Source of the DNA: Candidatus Bathycorpusculum grumuli
GTDB lineage: Archaea > Thermoproteota > Bathyarchaeia > Bathyarchaeales > Bathycorpusculaceae
Direction of reading: 5' to 3'
Length of the DNA stretch: 37,814 nucleotides
NCBI GenBank assembly: GCA_009776805.1
Contig: WRNB01000008.1
Coordinates: 1 to 37,814, forward strand
Position 1 is the stretch's first letter, and each line of letters starts with the position of its first letter. The notes under the pieces are model-generated. The model had not been told where the DNA came from. It saw nothing but the letters and a program-made list of their open reading frames with translations, and ran no database searches. Below are positions 16,135-24,845 of this stretch, piece after piece. Position numbers and translations under genes: made by a program.

Positions 16135-17913
16135 TTATTTTTGTTGAACACAGGTTCTGAGTGGGTTTAACCTGTTGAAATATGTAGTGGCAGCATTTTT
16201 CAAAAATTTGACTAATTCATCTACCGTTACGTTTTGACCTTTTTCGGGTTTAATTTTCCGTTTGTCGTAAAATATATAAAAATACGTATTCACGTGACTC
16301 TTTTTATCTTTTTCAGCCGTTAGTATTGAAATGCTTCCATTTAATTCAACGGGGTCTGGTTTGTTTTTAAACTGTACAAGTATATTGCCGATATCTTCTT
16401 TTAAAAATCCGCTCATAAACATGTTTGCCTTTATAACAATGACTTCGGGAGAGTCAATCCATGTTTTTAAAAAATTTATAAATTGTTCAACAAATTCTAT
16501 CTGTGCTTCCTTCACTTGTATCTCCATTATAATATCTGGAGTTGTTTTTAGCTGTACCTTTGCCTCCTCAAGTTTTGCGTTTAATTTTTTTACTGTATCT
16601 CCGTTTATGATGGCAGTATCTGAGTTTGGTTGACAATCATATGCAGACTGGTTTTTATCAACTAAACTTTTTAACAGTGTAAATAGAACTAAAAATATAT
16701 CGCTCATGTTTTGTCTTATACCCGTTCCTTGTGCATCAAAAAGTGTAGTATACTCTGCCTCAGATTTCCAAAACGATTTCATGCGTTTATTTCGCGCAAA
16801 TAATTGTTTAATTAGTGCATCACTACATTTATTCTTAATGTAGCATATTATATCATCATCACAAAGTAATGCTATGTTCTGTTCCATAATTTCTTGCTTT
16901 CCGTTTATAATAACTGGCACGTTAAATTTTTGCCCTTCTTCCGTCAAAGAGTCATACGAAAATAATTTTTTTCCACTTTTTTCCAAGAAATACTTAGAAA
17001 CTTCTTCTATTGCTTGTTGCAATATAAAATTTTCATAAACACATACAGGGTGACTGTGTATCCATTTTCTTTCAAAATCATGCGCAACAATAACACTCTC
17101 TATAGCACTTATAGCATTTTGTTTAAACCCAATCTTTAATTCGTTTCCATGAAAACATATTACCATATTACTTAGCAATCTTCTATAATCAATTGCGACA
17201 GCATCATATCCTGCTGCGTAAGCATCCCTTATAAGATAATCTAGCTTGTCTACATCTATCGTAGAAGAATTTACAACACTTATTAGTGCATTTAACAGTT
17301 GTTTTCCCGTATCACTTGGGGTCACTTCATAAGGATACCCTGTTATGCAACGCGCAAAAAACTCTTGATTTTTATCTATCACTGCTGGAAACTTTTTAAG
17401 TGCTAGTAGTGCGCTCATAATTTCGTGTGGAGCCGCTTTGCTGCTGATTTTTTTCTTTTCATTTTGAACTGTTAACTCCTCATCGATACTACTTTTTCTG
17501 ACCTCTTGTACCAATAAAACGTCAAGAGGATCTGGCTTCTGAACATTTGTATTAATAGAAAGATAAAAATTTTCTCCAGTGTGTGAAAATGGCGCGTGAC
17601 CTATATCATGAAACAAACACGCTAACTGCACTGTTCTTTTGATATCACCAAGTCCACCGTTAGGAAACAATTGTTGAAATAGCTTATTATTATCTAATGA
17701 TGTAAATATGGCTTCGGTTGCTATCTTCCCAAGGTGGTATACCCCTAAAGAATGAGAAAATCTGTCATGTGTAGAGGTGTGATACAGTGATGAAAAACTG
17801 GTTTGCCTTATTCTTCTGAGGCGTTGAAATGCAGCTGTATCCACTACATTTTCAAAAATATTTTCATCGATCTCAATATATTCGTCATATACTGGATCGC
17901 GAATAATTTTCAT
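16135..17913 (-). CDS. HD-domain phosphohydrolase, SAMHD1/dGTPase-like (module copy 2)
   Basis: A 592-residue paralogue of the protein at 412-2130. HD signature: DRFSHSLGVYHLG (His54), FHDIGHAPFSH (His102, Asp103, His106, His111), APHE (His163) and STIDVDKLDYLIRD (Asp222). As in copy 1 a long C-terminal region follows, with a helical charged middle and a tyrosine-rich segment (HVNTYFYIFYDKRK) corresponding to YPYKFFYLYSKDK in copy 1. Its ATG overlaps the TGA of the small upstream gene (ATGA), a translational-coupling arrangement. Composition is balanced (G14, C12 in 17401-17460) inside a skewed neighbourhood. Expected activity is metal-dependent hydrolysis of (deoxy)nucleotides; substrate unknown. 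Confidence 0.88.
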   Translation of the reverse strand: MKIIRDPVYDEYIEIDENIFENVVDTAAFQRLRRIRQTSFSSLYHTSTHDRFSHSLGVYHLGKIATEAIFTSLDNNKLFQQLFPNGGLGDIKRTVQLACLFHDIGHAPFSHTGENFYLSINTNVQKPDPLDVLLVQEVRKSSIDEELTVQNEKKKISSKAAPHEIMSALLALKKFPAVIDKNQEFFARCITGYPYEVTPSDTGKQLLNALISVVNSSTIDVDKLDYLIRDAYAAGYDAVAIDYRRLLSNMVICFHGNELKIGFKQNAISAIESVIVAHDFERKWIHSHPVCVYENFILQQAIEEVSKYFLEKSGKKLFSYDSLTEEGQKFNVPVIINGKQEIMEQNIALLCDDDIICYIKNKCSDALIKQLFARNKRMKSFWKSEAEYTTLFDAQGTGIRQNMSDIFLVLFTLLKSLVDKNQSAYDCQPNSDTAIINGDTVKKLNAKLEEAKVQLKTTPDIIMEIQVKEAQIEFVEQFINFLKTWIDSPEVIVIKANMFMSGFLKEDIGNILVQFKNKPDPVELNGSISILTAEKDKKSHVNTYFYIFYDKRKIKPEKGQNVTVDELVKFLKNAATTYFNRLNPLRTCVQQK

Positions 17914-18296
17914 ACCGTTAATAGCTCTGATTGTTGTATAACTTTTTTGTTCATGAAGGCTAGCATAGTTTTAATGGAAAAAGGTGAACGAAAACACATC
18001 CATAAATCGATAGTTTCGATTCCCTCTTTGAGTTCTATGTACGCGTCTTCTTGACCAAAATTTCCTACCTCAAAAAAATCAGCATAATTTTCCTTCATTG
18101 CGACAATATCGCTTTCTCTGTATAGTAAAATTACTTGCTCTTCACCAGTTTCATTTAAAAATTGGCTTACATTTGTGCCGTACTTTATTAATTTTTTAAA
18201 AGTAACACGTCGCTTGGTTGCGTTTGCTTGTAGTAATTCGATAAGTGCATTTCCTGCAAGATCTTCAATGCCTATAAATTGTCTCACGTTTCCCAC
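17910..18296 (-). CDS. small partner protein of HD module 2, unknown family
   Basis: A 128-residue soluble protein, overlapping the HD gene by 4 nt (ATGA). It shares with the 2136-2507 product the pattern G-N-x-x-I-E, V-T-F-x-x-L-I and the late FRS block followed by a hydrophobic helix (IKTMLAFM), so the two are probably homologous despite low identity. Two GTG starts are possible: 18296, or 18287 (giving MRQFIGIEDL), which has AGGAG 8 nt upstream and is preferred. A TATA-like sequence lies around 18327-18336. It contains many acidic residues and no catalytic motif that I recognise. Confidence 0.72.
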   Translation of the reverse strand: MGNVRQFIGIEDLAGNALIELLQANATKRRVTFKKLIKYGTNVSQFLNETGEEQVILLYRESDIVAMKENYADFFEVGNFGQEDAYIELKEGIETIDLWMCFRSPFSIKTMLAFMNKKVIQQSELLTV

Positions 18297-19321
18297 TCCT
18301 AACCTGAATTTATGTTATTATTTGGGTATATTAAACTTTGGTAAAAATAATGTAACTAGCTACAGTGATTGGTCAAAGTTGTTTAACTATCTTTTGTGCC
18401 CAAAAGAGCAATGTCATCAGGTTATCTTTTTGAGTTTTAAAAAAATGTGTGTCCATAACTTGTGTGCAAGTGTTGTGGTGTAGTTTTTTTTGTGTCAGTA
18501 TAGACGACCTCCGAAAACCTATATTTTCCCAAAAATCACATGCCAAAAACAGTATAACTATGTTACTTAGTTTTCTGAAATGGGGTTTTCGGAGGCTGCC
18601 TATAGTAAATTTTTTGGTTGTAAAAATTTTGTAGTTTTATTGTTTTTGTAGTTGTGTAATAGTTAGTTTATTGTGGAAAAGTGATTTGTAAAATGTGTGC
18701 GTTGGTTATGGGTGTATGGTTTTTTTTGTTAGGTATTAGTTTTGGTGTGTTTGTTGGGTGGGGTGTAAGTTTTGGAGGTGGTGGTGTTTGAAAGGTTTGT
18801 GTGTTTTGGGGTGTTTGTAGTTTTGTTGTGTTTGGTTGTGTGTTTTGTGTTTGTGTATTTTTGTTCAAGAGTTTGGTGGTATGGTGGGTTTGTTTTTGTT
18901 TCTAAGAAAAACGTGTACAATATAATGTTGTTTAGGTGGATATTTTGGTTAAGGTTGTTTTTGTTGTTTGTTAGTTTTTTATGTGTGTTTTGTTTGTTTG
19001 TGGTTTTTTTGTTGGTAGGTGTTTGTTTGGTGGTTTTGTGTGTTACTGGTGTGGTGTTTGTTGGTGGTTTGTTGTGTTTTTTGTTGTTTTGGTGTATAAT
19101 TTTTATGTGTTGTGGGTGTGTTTGGTATAGTTTTGTTTTAATGTTGGTTTTTGTAATTGTTTTGAGTTGTTGGAGTAGTGTTTTTTATGTAGTGTTTGTG
19201 TTGTTTGGTTATGTTGTTTTGTTTTATTTTTCACTGGTATACTTGGTAGCAGGTAACGTAGTGGTTATTATAAACCAAAAAGTTTTTAGCTTGAAATATT
19301 GCTTTGTTGAGTAGACTTGAT
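18297..19321. other. G+T-rich intergenic region with an intact repeat element
   Basis: Contains the promoter of HD module 2, the MITE-like copy at 18499-18605, and then about 650 bp almost free of C and A (G17, C0, A3, T40 in 18961-19020). The 180-codon ORF 18772-19314 reads as a hydrophobic protein, but any G+T-only DNA encodes F, L, V, C, W and G and rarely a stop; I do not accept it without independent evidence. Confidence 0.45.
18499..18605 (+). repeat. MITE-like inverted-repeat element, copy 2
   Basis: An approximately 97-bp element with ends GACCTCCGAAAACC and GGTTTTCGGAGGCTGCC, bounded by TATAG at 18499-18503 and 18601-18605, a likely 5-bp target duplication (TGTAG in copy 1). The interior matches copy 1 in reverse complement apart from about six substitutions. 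It lies about 200 bp upstream of HD module 2. Confidence 0.8.
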
Positions 19322-19507
19322 ATGGTCGATGCTGGAAAAGTAAATAAATTCGATATTGCACAGAAAACAATGCATTATTTGCCTTGTGGTTGTATATATC
19401 AGGATACTGATTGGATGTTGTTGCGAATAAATGAGTGTAAATATCACCATTATAAAAGAACAGTAAAAAGGCCCTATAGGCCAAAAGCTGAATGTGTTAG
19501 ACCATAA
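19322..19507 (+). CDS. small Cys/His-rich protein, possible zinc-binding
   Basis: A 61-residue protein from the internal ATG (MVDAGKVNKFD); the track ORF starts 6 codons earlier. It contains YLPCGCIY and INECKYHHYK, i.e. Cys-x-Cys and Cys-x-x-His-His, which could bind one metal ion, and a basic, proline-containing tail (KRTVKRPYRPK). The composition is balanced compared with the G+T-rich DNA before it, which supports real coding sequence. Function and family are not recognised. Confidence 0.5.
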   Translation: MVDAGKVNKFDIAQKTMHYLPCGCIYQDTDWMLLRINECKYHHYKRTVKRPYRPKAECVRP

Positions 19508-19564
19508 ACAACAATAGCTCAAAAAATTGTTACGTATTTAACAGTTTACCCGGTGTGTGGGTGT

Positions 19565-20277
19565 TTAATATGCGCCGTCAATAACAGCAGAGATATGTTT
19601 ATACAGTTTTTTATTTTTATGTATGTGCTTTATCCTTAGGTTTATGCCAGTTAATAAATCTCTCCAGAAAGTCGGGTCTTTCACCATAGGATGCAAAAAG
19701 TACAAATCTCTAATAGTCCAAGGTTCACCGATATCGAGTATTCCATTTTCTGGCGTTTTCCCTTTTTTTACTGTTTTGTAAGCATTTATTATCTTAATTA
19801 CAACGATGTTTTCAAAAATCCATGATCTATGGTCTAAGTTACCTGATTTAAGTTCTGAAACCCAATTGGCGAACATAGGTAAGAAATCTCTGTTTGAGAC
19901 TTCAAAAATTTCTTTATATCCCAGACGTAGAAAACAAACATTTTACTTTTAGAGGGTAAATCAATCAAATCGTAAAAATATTTACCGCGTTTTTTTATTT
20001 CTTTAATTATATCACAATTTTTAGATACCGAAACGAGAGTTTCCTCTAAATTGTAATTGTCAATTATGTTGGGTATTATTTCATTCCAGACATCGCTATA
20101 ACTAAGCATATATCTGTACTCTTGCGGTAAATTGCGGCGTTCAATACCTTTTGGAATTAGTTGAGCTGTTCCCAGTCCATCAAGGGTACACTGGTGAAAA
20201 TCTTTGAAAGTTCCAAAAATATTCTCTCCACGAGCTATTGCTAATTGGTTAGATGTCGGTGATTGGTTTTGATATGG
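19565..20277 (-). pseudogene. frameshifted gene lacking a start codon, unknown product
   Basis: Track ORFs 19834-20109 and 19565-19876 are two halves of one protein. Near 19945, in AAAAGTAAAATG, the frame must shift so that LIDLPSKSK continues as CFLRLGYKEIFEVSNRDFLPMFANW. The upstream half also stays open beyond its first ATG to 20277 with protein-like sequence (ARGENIFGTFKDFHQCTLDG, IERRNLPQEYRYM) but without any start codon. The open frame overlaps the 3' end of the RHH-zinc gene in another frame. Conclusion: an originally longer gene, perhaps fused to or co-translated with the RHH gene, now decayed. No family is recognised. Confidence 0.6.
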
Positions 20278-20551
20278 CTAGTGTGGCGGCTTTGTTTGAC
20301 CAGCATTCTTTGCATATTACGCCGTATTTTGGGGTGTCGATTTTGATGTCTTCGGATGTAAATTTGTCATGGCATAGTTCGCAGACAGTTGCGTTTTTTA
20401 GTTCATAGTTGTTGATGGTTTTTATGATTTCTGGGTTTTCGCGTAGGCAGTTTTCTATTAGTCTGCTTTTTGAGAGGGTTTTATCTGTCGATAGTTTGCT
20501 AAGTGCGTTGTCTAGTTCTTTTGAGATGGATATTGCTATTTTATTGACCAT
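20249..20551 (-). CDS. ribbon-helix-helix DNA-binding protein with a C-terminal zinc knuckle
   Basis: Residues 1-45 match a ribbon-helix-helix fold (NKIAISISKELDNALSKL, then SKSRLIENCLRE), as in CopG/NikR-type regulators. Residues 57-84 contain CELCHDKF...GVICKECW, two CxxC pairs that would bind zinc. The total is 100 residues. The combination suggests a small transcription regulator, possibly of the damaged gene that follows on the same strand and overlaps it. RHH proteins often act as antitoxins; here no intact toxin follows, though the broken downstream gene could have been one. Confidence 0.75.
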   Translation of the reverse strand: MVNKIAISISKELDNALSKLSTDKTLSKSRLIENCLRENPEIIKTINNYELKNATVCELCHDKFTSEDIKIDTPKYGVICKECWSNKAATLAISKPITDI

Positions 20552-20605
20552 GTTCAGTACACCTTGTTTTTTGGTATTACCATAGTAGTAACGTTTTTAT
20601 TTAAT

Positions 20606-20935
20606 TTTGTGTATCTCAGACAAGCAAAAACAAGTTACAAAACAATTGAACGCGCCTACGGTAACATAGAGGTTAGGCAGATACTTGAAGGCGTTTTTGA
20701 GTTAACCAATGAACCTGTTGCGGATTTGGAGCATGAGTTTGGCTCCGATGGTACAGGTCTTACTACATCTTGTAAACAAAATTATGAGAATGGTCGGCAA
20801 AAAATCAAACTCACAAAGGTTACGAAAAAATTGTGGCAATGGTTGGTCTTAAGTATAAGTTTATTTCATCTTTTAAATACGCTGCTAAGTCTACTGTTCA
20901 TGAGTCACTTTATTTTGAGTCTTTATTAGCTGAAT
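20606..20935 (+). pseudogene. DDE transposase fragment with a frameshift
   Basis: IERAYGNIEVRQILEG, HEFGSDGTGL and KQNYENGRQKIK (20612-20830), followed in another frame by MVGLKYKFISSFK, STVHESLYFESLLAEF (20833-20935), together match the central catalytic region of archaeal IS4/IS5-like DDE transposases (SDGTG, then the VG.KYK and HES..FE..L segments). The N-terminal and C-terminal parts are missing and a frame change lies near 20830. The relic ends where G+T-only DNA begins. Confidence 0.7.
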
Positions 20936-21390
20936 TTGTTTGTTGGTATGGTTGGGTGGGTTTGGTGGTGGGTGTTTGTGGTTTTTTGTCGTGGGGTATT
21001 TGTGGTTTGGTGGTGGGTGTGGGTGTGGTTTTGTGTTTTTGTCTTAGGAAATTTTTTTGGTTGTGTTTGAAGGGTAGTGTTGTTTGGTGGGTGGTGTTTG
21101 AAGAGTTATTTTTGGATTTTTGGAAGTGGTTTTTTGAGTATATGGGTGTTTTAATGTGGAGGGTTGTTTTTTTGCTTTTTAGGTGATGTTTTTTTGTTGT
21201 TGTGTTAAGTGTTTGTTGTGTGTGGGTAGTGGGAGGTGTTTATTTGGGTTTGTGATTTAAATGTCAAATGTTTGTGTTATTTGGATTATTTTGAGGGTAT
21301 AAATGTGTGAGAATTTTGGTGCAAATTATATTGTCCCAAAGTCAGTTTGTCCGTAACTTATATAGCCTGCTTTGGTTATACCTGACGATT
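20936..21390. other. G+T-rich stretch and promoter of the flippase-like gene
   Basis: No gene is supported; the end of track ORF 20833-21186 is a low-complexity extension of the transposase relic. A TATA box (CTTATATAGC, 21356-21365) lies about 27 nt before the ATG at 21391, indicating a leaderless transcript from there. Confidence 0.5.
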
Positions 21391-22485
21391 ATGTCTGACC
21401 AAGGAGCAGTGCATAGTGGGAAGCAGCAAAGTGTGTTTAAGCGGTTTCTAAAAGTTTCTTTGCAATTAATTGTTATGGTTGTAATGTTTGCTGTATTGCT
21501 TTGGTATGTGGGCATAAATGAATTGTATGTAGTGTTGCTTACAATTAAAATTGAATATTTGATGTTGGCTTTTTTGATGTATTTTGGGATAAATGTTTTA
21601 TTTGCGTTACGATTGCAGAGGATTTTGAAAAAAGATAATATTAAGACTTCTTTTAAAAAAACGTTATTTGCGCAATATGCAGGTATGTTAACAAGTGATG
21701 TTACTCCAGGTCGCTCAGGGTATATATTAACTCCAGTATATCTAAGAGATCAAAATGTGCCCACACCCAAATCTCTCTCCGCTATACTAGGTATACAAAC
21801 AATAGAGTTTCTCATAAAAGTGACAGGTGGTATTGGTGCAGTAATTTACTTAATTAAATATGTTCCAGCAACGACATGGAGTGTAATATTTCCACAAACA
21901 ATTGTAGGTGTAAATATAGGTGTAATGGTTGCCGTTTTTGGCATAATTTTAATGCTCGTAGGCGCAATTTTACTGGCATTATGCACATGGTCAAAAAAAG
22001 CTCTAGTGATATTTACAAAAATCGCAAATATCCGCTTCATAAGACGCTTCACAGGTGGTCTAATAAGTAAACTTGAAGAATTCAAAGACAGTGCTCACAA
22101 CACCAAAAAAGCCGTTCCCGAAATACTAATCTTAACATTAACCTGTTGGATACTGAAAGGCTTTGAATGGTGGTTCCTGGGCATAGCAATAGGCATCAAT
22201 ATACCTTGGATAGCCTTCTTCCTAATACACCCGCTAGTTACTGCTCTTGCATTTGTACCTCTAACTCCTGCTGGAATAGGTGTACAAGAATTCGGAATCG
22301 TAGGTATACTAGGACTACTAGGAATACCAGTTGCTACAGCAGGCGCATTTGCAATCATCGCACGGGGACTGCTAATTATCGAAGACCTAATTGGACTACC
22401 ACATATCGTGAAATCAACAAGTTTACTCTTCACACATAAAAAATCCATACAAACAACCGAAAACTCAACCACATTATCATCATAA
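21391..22485 (+). CDS. flippase-like membrane protein (LPG synthase TM / UPF0104 family)
   Basis: A polytopic membrane protein of 364 residues with about 8 helices, resembling the lysylphosphatidylglycerol synthase transmembrane region found alone in many archaea. Family features: LLWYVGINELY near the N-terminus, FALRLQRIL, the TSDVTPGRSGY segment (typical P-G-R-x-G) and a C-terminal PLVTALAFVPLTPAGIGVQE with GxxE. Proposed roles in the family involve lipid or polyprenol-linked glycan transfer across the membrane. The track ORF starts 28 codons earlier at a GTG; the ATG at 21391 is preferred because of the TATA box 27 nt before it. The + strand changes from G-rich (G17, C4 in 21481-21540) to C-rich (G8, C18 in 22201-22260) inside the gene. 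Confidence 0.82.
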   Translation: MSDQGAVHSGKQQSVFKRFLKVSLQLIVMVVMFAVLLWYVGINELYVVLLTIKIEYLMLAFLMYFGINVLFALRLQRILKKDNIKTSFKKTLFAQYAGMLTSDVTPGRSGYILTPVYLRDQNVPTPKSLSAILGIQTIEFLIKVTGGIGAVIYLIKYVPATTWSVIFPQTIVGVNIGVMVAVFGIILMLVGAILLALCTWSKKALVIFTKIANIRFIRRFTGGLISKLEEFKDSAHNTKKAVPEILILTLTCWILKGFEWWFLGIAIGINIPWIAFFLIHPLVTALAFVPLTPAGIGVQEFGIVGILGLLGIPVATAGAFAIIARGLLIIEDLIGLPHIVKSTSLLFTHKKSIQTTENSTTLSS

Positions 22486-22633
22486 CGTTAAAAACCTAAC
22501 TCAACTTGGTCGAAATCAAAAACTGACAAAACTATACATGTAATGCAAAGAATTACACTTGTTAGATGCTAAAATCCTGAAATGTGAAAATGATAGTGAC
22601 GTAACGCCTAAAAACATTGGTAGTGGTTGTTTT

Positions 22634-22710
22634 TGGTGGACCGTACCGGATTTGAACCGGTGATCTTCGCCGTGTGAAGGCGACGTCCTAGCCAACTAGA
22701 CTAACGGTCC
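22634..22710 (-). tRNA. tRNA-Val (anticodon CAC), CCA encoded
   Basis: The minus-strand cloverleaf has acceptor GGACCGT/ACGGTCC, D arm GTCT/GGAC, anticodon arm TCGCC-TTCACAC-GGCGA, T arm ACCGG-TTCAAAT-CCGGT and discriminator A, followed by an encoded CCA (22634-22636). The anticodon CAC reads GUG. The mature body spans 22637-22710. Confidence 0.95.
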
Positions 22711-23777
22711 AATTTGAAGTTAAAAATATATGGTTCCCTTCATAAAGTATTCCCTTTTACTGTGGCATAATAACAATCTAAAAAACAAAAAAAGGTGTAT
22801 CACGAAAAAATATGTGCTTAATGACTTTAGAATAAAATTGTGATCTTGTATCAAAATTTTTTTGTATTTGAACTCTAAAATGTTTTTAATAATGCATTTT
22901 TTAATTTTGACTTATATTTTTAGTTAGTTTTTAGATAGTTTGTGTGGTTTTTAAATGTTTGTGGTGGGTTGTTTGGGTGTTTGGGGTGTTAAATACTGTT
23001 GGTGAGTTTTTGGGGTGGTGTTGGGGTTTGTGGTTTGTTTTGTTTGTAATTTTGTTAATTGCATTATGTTTGTTAGTTTAGTTGTGAAGAGTAATGTTTT
23101 TTTGATTAGTAATTTGGTGAGGGGGTTGTGAAATGTGTAAAGTATGGTGGGTGTGTTGGAGTGGGTGGGTTTGAGGATTTAGTAGGTGTTTGTTTTTTTG
23201 TTTTTTTTGTTGGTGTGGTTGTGTGGTTTTTGTGTTTTTATCTGTGTTTGGTTTGATTATTTGACAGTGGTTTTGTTTAGTTTTAGCGTGCAAAAATGAA
23301 AAAGGTTAATATTTTTTTGGTTTGGTGTTGTATTGCGAATTTTTACGGTGTGTTGAAAGAATATGTTAGGTTCAAATGGTAAGTTAATGTAGTGATGGGT
23401 GGTAAAGATGTTGTGTGAAAAGTTGTGGCTGATTTTTTGTTTTAGATGGTGGTGGTTGTGGTGTGTATTAATGGTTGGGTGAAATGTTTTGTGTTTTTGG
23501 TGAAGAGTTTAGAATTTGTTTTAAATATGTGGGTGCTGTTTATTTTAGTGTGTTAGTGGTTGATTTTTGGATTGGGTAATTTGTTAGTTTAAAAACGTTC
23601 AATAATTAATTGTAATGTTCATTAAAAACATAAAAAATAATAAGAATTAATGTTTGTACCGTATAAATTATGTGGGAAAACAGTAATGTTTATTGTGTTT
23701 GACCTTGTAAATGCGACAATCTATTTAGTTTGTCCACAAAATCATTTATCTACATAATAGTTATTGTTACCTTAGGG
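22711..23777. other. G+T-rich intergenic region of about 1 kb
   Basis: Strong depletion of C on the + strand (G25, C1, A5, T29 in 22981-23040) and no supported gene. The minus-strand ORF 23078-23293 is a low-complexity Thr/Gln/His/Lys shadow. Near the end, TACATAATA (about 23750-23758) could be the TATA box of the following MBL gene. Confidence 0.5.
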
Positions 23778-24767
23778 ATGCATGTGGGTCAGTCAATGTT
23801 TAAGGAAACGACTAAGCTTGAAATAGTTAGTTTGATGGATAATATTGTGGATTTTACGTCTTATAGTCGTAACCCTGTAGTTAAAACATTATGGAAATGG
23901 CTTAAAATCAAAGACAGTGAGGGATATAGTCAAACTCATAGACAAATGCCGATTGCTGAGCATGGTTTTTCAATGTTAGTACGAGTTTTTGTTGATGAGA
24001 AATGTTATAGTATACTTTTTGATACTGGAGTGAGCGATGAGGGAATTATTGTTAATGCTCAACGTATGGGAGTTGATTTAGGTGAAGTTGATCTTGTGGT
24101 TCTTTCACATGGACATTATGATCATTTTGGTGGGTTACAGGCTGTTGTAAAGGTAATTAATAAACCAAATTTACCTGTTATTGTACATGAGAACATGTTT
24201 AGGCGACATGGAACTGATGGCCCTTATGGGGTTAGAGCGCATCCATTTTTTCCTACTTCTGAACAGTTAAGTCCAGCTAAATTTATTCCCACTAAGGAGC
24301 CGTGTTTAATTGCTGGGCAGTCTGTTCTTGTAACAGGTGAGATTCCACGTCGGACTAGTTTTGAGCGAGGATGTGGGTTGAATAGGGTTTTAAGAGATGG
24401 TGTTTGGGAATTTGACCGGTGGGTTTTAGATGATCGTGCTTTGGTGGTGAATCTTAAGGGGCGGGGTTTGGTGGTTATTTTGGGATGTGCACATGCTGGG
24501 TTAATAAATACTGTACGTTATGCTCAAGAAGTTACTGGTGTTAGTTCGGTTTATGGTGTTGTTGGTGGTTTTCATTTAGGCGGTTTGGAAAATGAAAAGT
24601 TACTTCCACAGACTATTGTAGAGTTAAAACAGATAAATCCTAAATTGATTATTCCATGTCATTGTACAGGTTGGCGTGCAAATTATGTATTGTCTGAATT
24701 GTTTCCTCAGGCGTATATACATAATAGTGTAGGAAATCTTTATCAACTAAATAATCTTGAAATTTAA
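23778..24767 (+). CDS. metallo-beta-lactamase-fold enzyme, COG1237 (pterin-RFAP synthase-like)
   Basis: A 329-residue MBL-fold protein with the metal site SHGHYDHFGG, a substrate region GTDGPYGVRAHPFF, and the later ligands GCAHAGLINT and GGFHL plus PCHCTGW. These are characteristic of COG1237, which includes the archaeal dihydropterin-ribofuranosylaminobenzene-phosphate synthase of methanopterin biosynthesis. That assignment fits with the MptN/CofF-like ligase at 8945. Other COG1237 members are general MBL hydrolases, so the role is tentative. The track starts at TTG 23730; ATG 23778 (MHVGQSMFKE) or 23796 is more likely. Confidence 0.8.
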   Translation: MHVGQSMFKETTKLEIVSLMDNIVDFTSYSRNPVVKTLWKWLKIKDSEGYSQTHRQMPIAEHGFSMLVRVFVDEKCYSILFDTGVSDEGIIVNAQRMGVDLGEVDLVVLSHGHYDHFGGLQAVVKVINKPNLPVIVHENMFRRHGTDGPYGVRAHPFFPTSEQLSPAKFIPTKEPCLIAGQSVLVTGEIPRRTSFERGCGLNRVLRDGVWEFDRWVLDDRALVVNLKGRGLVVILGCAHAGLINTVRYAQEVTGVSSVYGVVGGFHLGGLENEKLLPQTIVELKQINPKLIIPCHCTGWRANYVLSELFPQAYIHNSVGNLYQLNNLEI

Positions 24768-24845
24768 TGTTGATATATAATGTGAAGAGTTAAATAGTGT
24801 TTTTGATTAGCAAGTTATATAACATTAAATGTTTGAGGAAGCTTT

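Noticed and set aside
18772-19314. 180-codon + strand ORF reading as a hydrophobic membrane protein
   Set aside because: DNA of almost only G and T rarely makes stop codons and always encodes F, L, V, C, W and G. No motif, charged loop pattern or ribosome site supports it.
23078-23293. 71-codon minus-strand ORF rich in Thr, Gln, His and Lys
   Set aside because: Compositional artefact in the G+T domain; no start context or homology features.
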